A stretch of DNA of 15,098 nucleotides from an uncultured Clostridia bacterium (GTDB lineage Bacteria; Bacillota; Clostridia; Christensenellales; Aristaeellaceae). The notes beneath the pieces are model-generated. The model was not told where the DNA came from. It worked only from the letters and a program-made list of their open reading frames with translations, and searched no databases. The position numbers and the translations under genes were made by a program. Positions 1-8,382 of the stretch are shown one piece after another. The stretch spans positions 1 through 15,098 of the forward strand of contig CALGYL010000213.1 in assembly GCA_937934775.1 (NCBI GenBank), written 5' to 3'. Position 1 is the first letter of the stretch, and the number at the start of each line of letters is the position of its first letter.

Positions 1-964
1 CGCCAAACCGAATGGCCTGGATGATGTCGCTGCGCGGCGCGTCATATGCCGGGTTGACGGCATATCCAAGCGCCGAGAATGCCCTGGCCGCGAGAATCGC
101 CGTCTTGACCGCCTGTATAACGGTGCTTGGCGCCAGAAACAGCCCCTGGAAGAACAGATGATAGCCTGCGGCATAGCTTCCAACCTCAGCACCGATCCCC
201 GGGCAGGTCAGCCGGTATGCGACTTTTTCAACCGCCTCTCGCTTTCCGGCTACATAGCCGCCGGAGGGCGCGAGTCCCCCACCGGGATTTTTAATCAGCG
301 AACCTGCGATCAGATCCGCACCGACTTCGGTCGGTTCCTGTATGCCGGTAAACTCGCCATAACAGTTGTCCACCATGACCAGCGCTTTGGGATTCTTTGC
401 ATGCACCAGCGAAGCTGCCGCCTCGATTTCCGTAAGCGACAGTGAAGGCCGCCAATCGTAGCCACGGGAACGCTGCAATAGAACCAGCTTTGTGGACGCA
501 TCCACCGCTTTTTCCAGTGCGTTCAGGTCAATCAGCCCCTCGTTCAGCGGCACCTCGCAGTAGCCAATACCGTATTCCGAAAGGGCGCCCTCCCCTCTCG
601 ATCCGCCGATCCCAATGACTTCCTCCAGTGTGTCATAAGGCTTGCCAGCGCCGCAGACAAGCGTATCACCCGGGCGCAGCAGTCCCTGTAGGCACAGCGC
701 CAGCGCATGGGTTCCCGAGGCGATCTGCGGCCTGACCAAGGCGGCCTCACACCGGAAGACTTCCGCAAACACCTGATCCAGCGCATCCCGTCCAACATCG
801 CCATAGCCGTAGCCGGTGGTTGACGCAAAATGGCGCTGGGAGATTTCAAACTTGTTGAAGGCCGCCAACACCTTCTGCGTATTGAAGCGCTCAACGGCCT
901 CGATCCGCTCAAAGAGGGGCCGGCAATCCCTTTCGCACTCGCTGATCAGTTCTGATACGTTCAT
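1..964 (-). CDS. YnbB-like PLP-dependent enzyme (methionine gamma-lyase / 'aluminum resistance protein' family), 3' end outside window
   Basis: The frame is open without interruption from the ATG at 964-962 to the left edge (321 codons visible), so the C-terminus is missing. It reads as a fold-type I PLP enzyme. The motif SLIKNPGGGLAPSGG gives the probable Schiff-base lysine at K225, and VDNCYGEF at 198-205 supplies the probable cofactor-ring aspartate D199. A GTHAL segment lies near residue 84 where phosphate-binding residues are expected. This family is annotated as methionine gamma-lyase-like or, historically, aluminium resistance protein (YnbB in Bacillus); the true substrate is not well established. 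The ATG overlaps the miaA stop (ATGA), with AAAGGAA 5 bases upstream, so translation is probably coupled to miaA. Family members are usually somewhat over 400 residues, so about 100 residues lie off the edge. Family assignment is fairly secure; the reaction is not. Confidence 0.85.
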   Translation of the reverse strand, partial: MNVSELISECERDCRPLFERIEAVERFNTQKVLAAFNKFEISQRHFASTTGYGYGDVGRDALDQVFAEVFRCEAALVRPQIASGTHALALCLQGLLRPGDTLVCGAGKPYDTLEEVIGIGGSRGEGALSEYGIGYCEVPLNEGLIDLNALEKAVDASTKLVLLQRSRGYDWRPSLSLTEIEAAASLVHAKNPKALVMVDNCYGEFTGIQEPTEVGADLIAGSLIKNPGGGLAPSGGYVAGKREAVEKVAYRLTCPGIGAEVGSYAAGYHLFFQGLFLAPSTVIQAVKTAILAARAFSALGYAVNPAYDAPRSDIIQAIRFG

Positions 965-1887
965 GGCAGTTCCTTTCGCATAAGTATTTCCCGGGAAATA
1001 TCCCGGGCGGTTCGGCTTTCGGCGTCAATCCATTGAATGCGCTCATCCCGCCGAAACCAGGTGAGTTGCCGTTTTGCGTAGTTTCGGGAGGCCTGCTTGA
1101 TGCGGTTCACGGCTTCCTCCATGGTGCATTCGCCCCGAAGCGCCCGAACAATCTCTTTGTATCCGATGCCCTGTATTGCGGTCGCGCTTCCGGAGAGTCC
1201 GCCCTTCAGAAGTTCCTCAACCTCATCAGCGAGTCCCTCCGCCATCATTAGATCAACGCGCAGGTCAATGCGTTGGTAGAGTACCTCCCGGGGCCAGGAT
1301 AAGCCGAACAGATTTCCCCTGTACGCCCCTTCCCGCCCACGGTCTTCCGCACGATGCTCGGAGAGCGTCTTCCCGGTCAGTTGCTGGATTTCCAGCGCCC
1401 GGATGACGCGCCGTACATCGTTGACGTGCAGCCTCTCCGCGGACTCGGGATCCACATCCCGCAGCAAGCCGTGCAGGCGCTCTTTTCCGCCTTCCTGCGA
1501 TGCCATTTCTTCCAGCGGACACCGGACGGATTCGTCTCCCTGCGCGGAGAAGCCCATCGGACGCGTCAGCGCGTCAATGTAGAGACCGGTTCCGCCGCAG
1601 ACGACCGGCGTTCTGCCCCGTGTGAGGACATCCTCAATCGCCTCGATCGCTTTCTCCCGGTAGGCTGCCACAGAATAGGCCTCGCCGGGGTCCGCGACGT
1701 CCAGCAGGTGGTGTGGAACGCCGCGCTTTTCCAGCGGAGTTGGTTTGGCGGTGCCGATGTTCATCCCCCGGTAGATCTGCATCGAGTCCGCCGAGATCAC
1801 TTCCCCACCGGTTTCCAGACAGATTTCAACCGCCACCGCGGTTTTTCCGGAGGCGGTTGGGCCGCAGATGATCAGTAATTCCCGCAT
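961..1887 (-). CDS. miaA: tRNA dimethylallyltransferase MiaA
   Basis: MiaA transfers a dimethylallyl group from DMAPP to N6 of A37 in tRNAs reading UNN codons, giving i6A37, the substrate of MiaB, which is encoded upstream in the same gene train. The 308-residue product has the P-loop GPTASGKT (9-16), the ISADSMQIYRGM block with the conserved aspartate D34, the DMAPP/tRNA-binding region around HHLLDV (59-64), CGGTGLYIDAL (97-107), and the C-terminal RQLTWFRRD signature. Length matches the family. I start at the ATG at 1887-1885: it has GGAG at 1895-1898 (7-base spacing) and places the P-loop at the usual distance. A longer reading to 1950 would overlap mutL and adds 21 residues without homology. 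It begins 13 bases after the mutL stop and overlaps the next gene by ATGA. hfq, often found next to miaA, is not between these two genes. Confidence 0.97.
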   Translation of the reverse strand: MRELLIICGPTASGKTAVAVEICLETGGEVISADSMQIYRGMNIGTAKPTPLEKRGVPHHLLDVADPGEAYSVAAYREKAIEAIEDVLTRGRTPVVCGGTGLYIDALTRPMGFSAQGDESVRCPLEEMASQEGGKERLHGLLRDVDPESAERLHVNDVRRVIRALEIQQLTGKTLSEHRAEDRGREGAYRGNLFGLSWPREVLYQRIDLRVDLMMAEGLADEVEELLKGGLSGSATAIQGIGYKEIVRALRGECTMEEAVNRIKQASRNYAKRQLTWFRRDERIQWIDAESRTARDISREILMRKELP

Positions 1888-1900
1888 CGTATCGCTCCGG

Positions 1901-3880
1901 TCACTGCTGGCGCTTGAACATGCGCTCAATTTCGTTGATTCGGAATACACGCATCACCGGCCGTCCGTGGGGGCAGGTGGGGGGCGCGCTGGTTCTGGCC
2001 ATTTCCTGAAGCAGCGCCTGAATCTCATCGTCGCTCAGGCGATCCCCCGCTTTGACGGCCCGCTTGCAGGAGAGTTGGATCAACTCCCCGCGCCTTTTGT
2101 CCAACGTCGCGCTCTTGAGGCGGTCCAACTGCTCGATCATCTCCATGAAGAAGGGGGAAAGCGACGCGTGGCTGAGCACAAACGGCACAGCGCGCACCAT
2201 CACATCCCGCTCGCCGAACGGTTCCACATCGAACCCGGCCTGACTGAGCGTCTCCAGGTTGTCTGAAAGTACCGCACGCTCTTTGGCGCTGACGCGGACC
2301 ACCAGCGGCGTGAGAAGCTGCTGGGAGGCCGTTCCCTGATCCAGCATCCGCTTGAACTTTTCGTACAGGATGCGTTCGTGCGCCGCGTGCTGATCAATCA
2401 TGATCAGCGCGTCGGCCTGTTCGACCAGCAGGTAGGTATTTTTGAACACCCCGATCAGCCGGTACTGCACTGAGGCCTCGCACGGCGTTTCCGGTTCTGC
2501 CGCTGCTTCTTCTGGCCGCGTAGGCGCTTCGGGCGCCGGGACGGATGCGTCAGACGCCTTGAACGCGGCATCCGGCACGGCGGGCGCGGTGGGCTCATCC
2601 GCCCATTTATCCTTATCCAGCGAAGCATTCTCCCGCATCATCGGGCGAATCGCGCCGAGAATGGCCGCGCCATAGGCTCCGGTCTGCTTCCCCCGGTCCG
2701 CCGGCGATTCCTCACTGAGGACCGCTTGCTTTTCAAGGGGTTCTGCAGGGATCTCCGCTGGTGAAGCCGCAGCATTTTCGACTTTGGTCTGTTGAGCATC
2801 CGGAATTTGGACTTTGGTCTGTTCGATCTTGGCTGGAGGCGTGTATTCGATTTTTGGTTTGCTTTCCGGGAGCGGCGCGGGCAATACGTCGGTCATTCGA
2901 TCTTTTTCAAAGAACTTTTCAAAAAGACCTGTAGCCGACTCACGAACGCCAACCTCGTCCCGGAAGCGAATCTCCAGCTTGCTGGGATGCACGTTGACAT
3001 CGATGGCGGCGGGTGGCAAATCCAAGTGCAGCGCACACATCGGGTACATGCCAATGGTCAAACGACCCCTGCAGGCATTTTCAAGCGCAGACGTGAGAAG
3101 CTGGCAGCGTACCACGCGCCCGTTGATGAAGAAGGACTGCCCGGACCGGTTGGGCCGCGCCGCGTCCCCTACCCCGATCAGTCCCCAGATGTGCAGCGTG
3201 CCAATTGCCGTATCGATGGGTTTAAGAAGCGCCGCGGTCTCCCGCCCGTACACCGCCAGCGCCGCGTGCAGCATGCTGTCGTCGCCGTAGCTGTGCATCA
3301 GCGTCCGGCCATTGGAGATGAGCCGGAGCGCCACCTTGGGATTGGCAAGAGCCAGCCTCTCCACCATTTCGCCCAGCACGCCCGCTTCGTAAGCCGGCTT
3401 TTTCAGGAAACCTCGCCGCGCGGGCGTGTTGAAGAAAAGGTCTTTTACGATGATTGTGGTTCCCTCGGGACACCCAGCCTCATCCAGGGAGAGAAAACGC
3501 CCGCCCTCAACCAGAATTTTTACGCCGGATTCGGCGTTTCTGGTGCGGGTGGTCATTTCCACCTTGGCAACCGCCGCAATGGAAGGCAGCGCCTCGCCGC
3601 GAAAACCCAGCGTCCTGATGTCGGTCAGGTCGTCGTCGTCCCGGAGCTTGCTGGTAGCGTGGTTCTCAAACGCGATCCGCACTTCACTGGAGGGAATGCC
3701 CGAGCCGTTGTCAGTGACGCGCAGATAGCTTCCTCCGCCGTCCCGGATTTCCACGGTGATCGACGAGGCGCCCGCGTCCAGCGCGTTTTCAATCAGTTCC
3801 TTCGCCACGGAACTGGGACGCTCCACCACCTCGCCGGCGGCAATGCGTCCTATGGTCGCGGCATCCAGGATCCGGATCAT
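1901..3880 (-). CDS. mutL: DNA mismatch repair protein MutL
   Basis: MutL couples mismatch recognition by MutS to strand incision and excision. The 659-residue product begins with a GHKL ATPase domain: IGRIAAGEVVERPSSVAKELIEN (10-32, catalytic glutamate probably E28), DNGSGI (57-62), ATSKL (75-79) and GFRGEAL (92-98). A low-complexity Ala/Pro/Glu linker runs from about 335 to 480 and contains a short duplication (QTKV twice, 30-bp spacing at DNA level). The C-terminal dimerisation domain carries the metal-dependent endonuclease motif DQHAAHERILYE (496-507), SCKRAVKAG (604-612) and CPHGRP (636-641). This predicts a nicking MutL, as in Bacillus, rather than a MutH-dependent type. The ATG lies one base after the mutS stop, with GGAGG at 3888-3892 inside the end of mutS, so coupling is likely. 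Confidence 0.98.
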   Translation of the reverse strand: MIRILDAATIGRIAAGEVVERPSSVAKELIENALDAGASSITVEIRDGGGSYLRVTDNGSGIPSSEVRIAFENHATSKLRDDDDLTDIRTLGFRGEALPSIAAVAKVEMTTRTRNAESGVKILVEGGRFLSLDEAGCPEGTTIIVKDLFFNTPARRGFLKKPAYEAGVLGEMVERLALANPKVALRLISNGRTLMHSYGDDSMLHAALAVYGRETAALLKPIDTAIGTLHIWGLIGVGDAARPNRSGQSFFINGRVVRCQLLTSALENACRGRLTIGMYPMCALHLDLPPAAIDVNVHPSKLEIRFRDEVGVRESATGLFEKFFEKDRMTDVLPAPLPESKPKIEYTPPAKIEQTKVQIPDAQQTKVENAAASPAEIPAEPLEKQAVLSEESPADRGKQTGAYGAAILGAIRPMMRENASLDKDKWADEPTAPAVPDAAFKASDASVPAPEAPTRPEEAAAEPETPCEASVQYRLIGVFKNTYLLVEQADALIMIDQHAAHERILYEKFKRMLDQGTASQQLLTPLVVRVSAKERAVLSDNLETLSQAGFDVEPFGERDVMVRAVPFVLSHASLSPFFMEMIEQLDRLKSATLDKRRGELIQLSCKRAVKAGDRLSDDEIQALLQEMARTSAPPTCPHGRPVMRVFRINEIERMFKRQQ

Positions 3881-3881
3881 G

Positions 3882-6470
3882 TCATATCCTCCGTGCCTGT
3901 TCGGTCAGCTTGAACAGTAAATTCAGCGCGTCCATCGGTGTCAGCCCCATCACGTCCACCGCCCGGAGCTGCTCGATCAGCTCCATCGGACGGTAATCGG
4001 TCAAGCCCACCTGGCGGTTGCCCGCGTTCTTTCGCTTGTCGAGAATGCTCTTTCCGATCGTGCCCTGATCCTGTCCGCTGACTTCAAGCCGCGCCATGAT
4101 CTGGCGCGCCCGGGCGATTACGGAGGCGGGAAGCCCGGCCAGCGAGGCCACCGCAACGCCGTAACTGCGGTCAGCGCCGCCCGGCATGATCTTCCGAAGG
4201 AAGATCACCTGATCCCCCTGTTCACGGGCAGTAATGCGGTAGTTGACCGACCCTTCCAATTGTCCCTCCAACTCGCTGAGCTCGTGGTAATGGGTGGCGA
4301 ACAGCGTCTTGGCGCGGGTTTTCTGGGCGATGTGCTCCACCACGGCCCACGCGATCGAAAGGCCGTCAAACGTGCTGGTGCCCCGGCCGACTTCGTCCAG
4401 AATCAGAAGGCTTCTGGAGGTTGCGAACTTCAGGATCGCCGCCAGCTCGGTCATTTCCACCATGAAGGTGGATTGCCCGGCGTACAGATCGTCCGAAGCG
4501 CCGACGCGGGTAAAGATGCGGTCGATGATCGGGATTTCAGCGGAAGCGGCGGGTACATACGAACCCATGTGGGCCATCAGCGCGATCAGCGCAACCTGGC
4601 GCATATACGTGGATTTACCGGCCATGTTGGGGCCGGTGATGATCATCATACGGGCTTCGTCGTTCAGCGTGGTATCGTTGGGCACAAAGCGGTCGTGGCC
4701 AAGCGACTGCTCGACCACCGGATGGCGGCCGTCCTTGATGGAGAGGCTGCCCCCTTCGCTGATCACAGGCCGGACGTAGTCATTCTCCTGCGCGACCTTG
4801 GCCAGCGCCGCCAATGCGTCCAGAAGCTTGATGCCCTGGGCGGTGCGCTGCAGCCTGGGCAGCGCGGCGGAAAGGATTGATCGGATTTCGGTGAACAGCG
4901 TGTACTCCAACTGGACGGCGTTCTCCTCCGCGCCGAGGATGGTGCGTTCCAGTTCTTTTAGTTCCTCGGTAATGAAGCGTTCGCAGTTCGCCAGCGTCTG
5001 CTTTCGGGTATAGCGGTAGGGCACCAGATCATAAGCGGACTTTGTAACTTCGATGTAGTAGCCGAAGACCCGGTTGTAGCCCACCTTCAGATTTTTGATC
5101 CCGGTGGATTCCCGCTCGCGGCGTTCAAGGTCGCTGAGCCAGGTTTTGCCCTCCACGGACGCCCGGCGCAGTTGGTCCAACTCCTCGTTAAAGCCCTCCC
5201 GGATGATGCCGCCATCTTTGATGGATAGCGGCGCGTCCGGAAAAATCGCCCGTTCCAGGAGCGACGCGACGTCCTCCAGCGGGTCCATCAACTCGTCCAC
5301 AGAGATTAGGAGCCTTCCCGAAAAACCCTGAAGCGATGCCTTCAGTTCCGGCACGCGCTTCAATGTGGTCGAAAGCGCCAGACAGTCCCGGGCGCTTACG
5401 GTGTCATAGGCGATCTTGGAGAGCAGGCGTTCAATGTCGTAGGCGCCCCGGAGGGACTCCCGTAGCGCGTCGGCGGCAAAGGCGTTGTCCTTCAGCTGCC
5501 CCACCGCGTCCAGCCGCTCGTCAATCTGCTCTTTTTTCACCATTGGCCGCTCGATCCAGCCTCGCAGCGCGCGGCTGCCCATCGCGGTCTCCGCCTTGTC
5601 CAATAGCCACAACAGCGACCCCGCGCGCCGTCCCTTGATGGTTTCGGTCAGTTCCAAGCTGGCAGCCGCCACCCGGTCGATCTGCATGCAAAGGTCGCGC
5701 TCATAGCGCTTCACTTCCAGAATGTGGGAAAGCGCGTTTTTCTGCGTCTCGGTCAGATAGCGCATCAGAGCGCCCGCCGCCGAGACCGCCAGCCGCATGC
5801 CGTCCAGCCCCAGCGCCGCGGGATTTTTGGCGTTAAAATGGCTGAGCAGCAGCTTGGAAGCCGGCGCATATTCAAAATAGCCTTCGTCCAGCCGCGTCAC
5901 CGCCGTGCCGCTCGACGCGCCCAACCGGGAGAGCGCCTCCATTTCGTCGGTCAGGATCTCCCGCGGATCAATCTTGGACAGTTCATCCGGCAGCGACTGC
6001 GAGACGCCGGAAAATTCGTGGGCATAGAATTCGCCGGTGGACACATCGCAGAACGCGATCCCCGCCCGGTCCTTGCGCACGACAACCGAGAGGATGTAGC
6101 TGGAGGCGCGCTCATCCAGAAGCGACGCCTCAATCACCGTTCCGGGCGTTACGATGCGGGTAACCGCCCGCTCCACCAGCCCTTTTGAGTCGGCGGGGTC
6201 GGTCATCTGTTCACAGATGGCGACTTTGTAACCCTTGGCGACGAGTTTTGCGATATACACATCCAACGCGTGATAGGGTACGCCGCACATCGGCGCGCGC
6301 TCGGAGAGGCCGCAGTCCCGCCCGGTCAGCGTCAGTTCCAGTTCCCGGGACATCTCCACGGCGTCTTCAAAGAACATTTCGTAGAAATCGCCCAACCGGA
6401 AGAACAGGACGGCGTCCTTGTGCGCCTCCTTGATCTCCAGATACTGCTGCATCATCGGCGAAATGGCCAC
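3882..6470 (-). CDS. mutS: DNA mismatch repair protein MutS
   Basis: MutS binds mispairs and small loops and recruits MutL. The 862-residue product has all five regions: the mismatch-reading F-Y-E (29-31, in RLGDFYEMFF) near the N-terminus, connector, lever and clamp domains, and the C-terminal ABC-type ATPase with P-loop GPNMAGKST (613-621), LYAGQSTFM, Walker B LLILDEVGRGTSTFDG (from 688) and ATHYHELS. I choose the GTG at 6470-6468. It has GGAGGG at 6477-6482 with an ideal 6-base gap and gives a product starting M-A-I-S-P-M-M-Q-Q-Y, matching the family. The in-frame ATG two codons upstream directly abuts the GGAGGG and could not use it. An extension to a TTG at 6542 would translate a tandem repeat. 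The gene is separated from the YlbF-family gene by 76 bases, almost all of it that repeat. Confidence 0.97.
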   Translation of the reverse strand: MAISPMMQQYLEIKEAHKDAVLFFRLGDFYEMFFEDAVEMSRELELTLTGRDCGLSERAPMCGVPYHALDVYIAKLVAKGYKVAICEQMTDPADSKGLVERAVTRIVTPGTVIEASLLDERASSYILSVVVRKDRAGIAFCDVSTGEFYAHEFSGVSQSLPDELSKIDPREILTDEMEALSRLGASSGTAVTRLDEGYFEYAPASKLLLSHFNAKNPAALGLDGMRLAVSAAGALMRYLTETQKNALSHILEVKRYERDLCMQIDRVAAASLELTETIKGRRAGSLLWLLDKAETAMGSRALRGWIERPMVKKEQIDERLDAVGQLKDNAFAADALRESLRGAYDIERLLSKIAYDTVSARDCLALSTTLKRVPELKASLQGFSGRLLISVDELMDPLEDVASLLERAIFPDAPLSIKDGGIIREGFNEELDQLRRASVEGKTWLSDLERRERESTGIKNLKVGYNRVFGYYIEVTKSAYDLVPYRYTRKQTLANCERFITEELKELERTILGAEENAVQLEYTLFTEIRSILSAALPRLQRTAQGIKLLDALAALAKVAQENDYVRPVISEGGSLSIKDGRHPVVEQSLGHDRFVPNDTTLNDEARMMIITGPNMAGKSTYMRQVALIALMAHMGSYVPAASAEIPIIDRIFTRVGASDDLYAGQSTFMVEMTELAAILKFATSRSLLILDEVGRGTSTFDGLSIAWAVVEHIAQKTRAKTLFATHYHELSELEGQLEGSVNYRITAREQGDQVIFLRKIMPGGADRSYGVAVASLAGLPASVIARARQIMARLEVSGQDQGTIGKSILDKRKNAGNRQVGLTDYRPMELIEQLRAVDVMGLTPMDALNLLFKLTEQARRI

Positions 6471-6476
6471 GGGCAT

Positions 6477-6482
6477 CCCTCC
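6477..6482 (-). promoter_or_regulatory. Ribosome binding site GGAGGG deciding the mutS GTG start
   Basis: GGAGGG on the minus strand lies 6 bases upstream of the GTG at 6470 and 0 bases upstream of the ATG at 6476. Only the GTG is correctly spaced, which fixes the mutS start. Confidence 0.75.
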
Positions 6483-6487
6483 GGTCG

Positions 6488-6552
6488 CTTTGGTAAGGAC
6501 TCTATCCAATGTGTCAGTTTCTTTGGTAAGGACGCTAACCAATGTGTCAGTT
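6488..6552. repeat. Tandem direct repeat, two 32-bp copies at a 33-bp period, upstream of mutS
   Basis: Copies at 6488-6519 and 6521-6552 match at 30 of 32 positions, differing only at 6501 versus 6534 and 6505 versus 6538. Each contains a dyad-like core: TTGGT..AG....CT..ACCAA in the second copy, less perfect in the first. Each ends in TGTGTCAGTT on the plus strand. The second copy overlaps the last two codons and the stop of the YlbF-family gene, and the first ends 5 bases before the mutS ribosome binding site. No promoter is convincing inside it. It may be an operator array, a hotspot duplication, or a relic of the repeat-bearing end of an insertion element (IS21-type ends carry such iterations); the sequence alone does not decide. 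Confidence 0.8.
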
Positions 6553-6963
6553 GAGCATGCTCTTCGTGCCGCAGCCGCCGCAGGATCCGCAGCTTCCGCC
6601 GCAGCTGGACTTGGGCTCCGCCAGCTGACCGGTGATAATGAATTTCAGAACCTGGTTGACCTGCTCAATGAGGTTCGAAAAATTCTCCCGCGCCTCGGTC
6701 AAGGTCTGTACATCATCAATCAGAGAAAGCCGCTGCTGGTGGTCGTCCATCTCGGCTGAGAGCTTCTTGAGCTGTTCCGGATCGGGGTTTTCAGTCTCCA
6801 GAAGCGCCTCAATCCTTTGGCGCGCCTCCACATACTGCCCCATCGCGGAGGCTGCGTCGGCATTGGCCATCGCGCGGTCCTCAGCTTCCTTCATCGTCCT
6901 GTATTCCTCGGACTGCATGATCGCGTCGCCCAGCTCCCTCGTCTTCAAAAACACCTGGTTCAT
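6547..6963 (-). CDS. YlbF/YmcA (RicF/RicA) family protein with cysteine-rich C-terminal tail
   Basis: The 138-residue, mostly helical, charged protein (MNQVFLKTRELGDAIMQSEE...) matches the YlbF/YmcA family. Its position between miaB and mutS is that of ymcA (ricA) in Bacillus, where the order is ymcB(miaB)-ymcA-cotE-mutS-mutL. In Bacillus, RicA, RicF and RicT form a complex that carries iron-sulfur clusters and assists RNase Y-dependent mRNA processing. Here a glycine/serine/cysteine tail ends the protein, with cysteines at 121, 125, 128 and 131 (CX3CX2CX2C), which could bind a metal or cluster. I start at the ATG at 6963, which has GGAGG (6969-6973) at 5 bases. The ATG at 6975 overlaps the miaB stop and has no ribosome binding site. 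The stop codon lies within a tandem repeat. Whether it is a RicA or a RicF orthologue is unclear. Confidence 0.85.
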   Translation of the reverse strand: MNQVFLKTRELGDAIMQSEEYRTMKEAEDRAMANADAASAMGQYVEARQRIEALLETENPDPEQLKKLSAEMDDHQQRLSLIDDVQTLTEARENFSNLIEQVNQVLKFIITGQLAEPKSSCGGSCGSCGGCGTKSMLN

Positions 6964-6974
6964 GTTAGCCTCCA

Positions 6975-8366
6975 TTATATTGCGCTTGCGCGCAGCGTAT
7001 TGCGGCCCGCCGAGGCGATCTTCACCTCGACCATCCGGCCGATGAATTCGGTATTTCCCGGGAAATTGACCATATGGCCCCGGTCGGTTTTCCCGGAAAT
7101 CCAGCCGGGGTTGCGGGTGGATTCTCCCTCCACCAGCACCGTCTGGACGGACCCGACCTGCGCCTTGAGCGCGTCGGCGGTGAGGGCGCTTTGCAGATCA
7201 ATCAACCGCTCAATGCGCCTTGTCTTTTCAGCCATGGGCGTATCATCCGCCATCATGGCCGCTCGCGTGCCGGGCCGTGGTGAATAGATAAACGTAAACG
7301 CGGCGTCAAAACGCACTCGTTCGGCAAGATTCAGCGTCTCTTCGAAATCTTCCGCCGTTTCCCCCGGAAAGCCGACAATCAGATCGCTGGTCAGGCCGAT
7401 ATCCGGCGCGGCGGCGCGCAGGCGCTCCACCAGCCGCAGGTAAGCATGCTGTGTATAGCCGCGGTTCATCCGCTCAAGGATCCGGTCGCTACCCGCCTGC
7501 ACCGGCAGATGCAGCTGCTTGCACAGGTGCGGAAGCGTTTTATATGCCACGATCAACTCATCGGACAAATCCTTCGGATGAGAGGTCATGAAGCGGATGC
7601 GCGGCACGCCCATCCCGTCCAGTCGGTACAAAAGCTCCGCGAACGCGCCTCCCCCACCCTGATAAGAATTGACGTTCTGGCCCAGCAGCGTGATCTCCTG
7701 TACGCCGTCGTCCAGGAGCATCCGGGCCTCGTCCAAAACATCCCGCATGGCGCGCGAACGCTCGCGCCCACGCACATAGGGCACGATGCAGTATGAACAG
7801 AAGTTGTTGCAGCCATACATCACGTTGATAAAAGCGGAATACCGGCTGCCCCGCCGGACGGGCAGTCCTTCAGCGATGACGCCTTCGCCATCCAGAACCT
7901 CGACCACAGGGTGCTTCTCGGAAAGCGTCCGGAACAGAAGTTCCGGCAGCCTGTGCAGGTTGTGAGTGCCAAAGATCAGATCGATGAATGGGTAATGCGC
8001 TTTCAGCGACTGGGCGACGCCCTCTTCCTGCATCATGCAGCCGCCCACGCAGATTAAAAGATCCGGTTTCAGTTTTTTGAGCTCTTTGAGCCAAATCACG
8101 TTGCCGAGCGCACGGTTTTCGGCATTTTCACGCACACAGCAGGTATTGTAGAGCACCAGATCCGCGTCTTCCTTGGTATCGGCCGCCTGCATGCCCATCT
8201 CCTCCAGCATGCCCGCGATGGTCTCCGAATCTCTGACGTTCATCTGGCAGCCCAGGGTGACGATGTGGTACTTCCGCTCCGGCGCCGCCATCTGGCGAAC
8301 CAGCCGGATGTAGCCCCGCTGGGCGTCCAGTTCCTGGGGCGTGACGTTTCTCTCCTTGTCCTTCAT
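6975..8366 (-). CDS. miaB: tRNA-2-methylthio-N6-dimethylallyladenosine synthase MiaB
   Basis: MiaB is a radical SAM methylthiotransferase that converts i6A37 to ms2i6A37 in tRNA, so it acts directly after MiaA, encoded further down this train. The 463-residue product has the N-terminal MTTase domain with auxiliary-cluster cysteines at C40 (TLGCQMNVRDSE), C76 (YNTCCVRENAENRA) and C110 (CVGGCMMQEEG). The radical SAM motif CNNFCSYC follows (C186, C190, C193) with VPYVRGRERSR. A TRAM domain occupies roughly the last 65 residues (VLVEGESTRNPGWISGKTDRG). All six cluster ligands are present. The ATG at 8366 has AGGGGAGG-type pairing just upstream. The gene begins 16 bases after the 168-bp foldback element that separates it from rng, and its stop codon is followed at once by the YlbF-family gene. 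The ~30-residue N-terminal extension before RKYHIVTLGC is usual in Firmicutes. Confidence 0.97.
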   Translation of the reverse strand: MKDKERNVTPQELDAQRGYIRLVRQMAAPERKYHIVTLGCQMNVRDSETIAGMLEEMGMQAADTKEDADLVLYNTCCVRENAENRALGNVIWLKELKKLKPDLLICVGGCMMQEEGVAQSLKAHYPFIDLIFGTHNLHRLPELLFRTLSEKHPVVEVLDGEGVIAEGLPVRRGSRYSAFINVMYGCNNFCSYCIVPYVRGRERSRAMRDVLDEARMLLDDGVQEITLLGQNVNSYQGGGGAFAELLYRLDGMGVPRIRFMTSHPKDLSDELIVAYKTLPHLCKQLHLPVQAGSDRILERMNRGYTQHAYLRLVERLRAAAPDIGLTSDLIVGFPGETAEDFEETLNLAERVRFDAAFTFIYSPRPGTRAAMMADDTPMAEKTRRIERLIDLQSALTADALKAQVGSVQTVLVEGESTRNPGWISGKTDRGHMVNFPGNTEFIGRMVEVKIASAGRNTLRASAI

Positions 8367-8382
8367 GGGCCTCCCCTATTTG

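Noticed and set aside
310..912. Short scattered open frames that could suggest a broken gene left of miaA
   Set aside because: Reading from the ATG at 964 gives one unbroken frame to the window edge with PLP-enzyme motifs. The gene is intact as far as visible and only lacks its end because of the window.
2781..2823. Duplicated ACTTTGGTCTGTT at 30-bp spacing in mutL
   Set aside because: It lies in the low-complexity linker, where short in-frame duplications are common; no separate function is suggested.
2792..3913. Long plus-strand open frame (373 codons) opposite mutL
   Set aside because: Antisense to the conserved MutL ATPase domain, without any family motif.
6488..6552. CRISPR-like array
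   Set aside because: There are only two copies, directly adjacent with a single base between them and no spacers, and no cas genes in the window.
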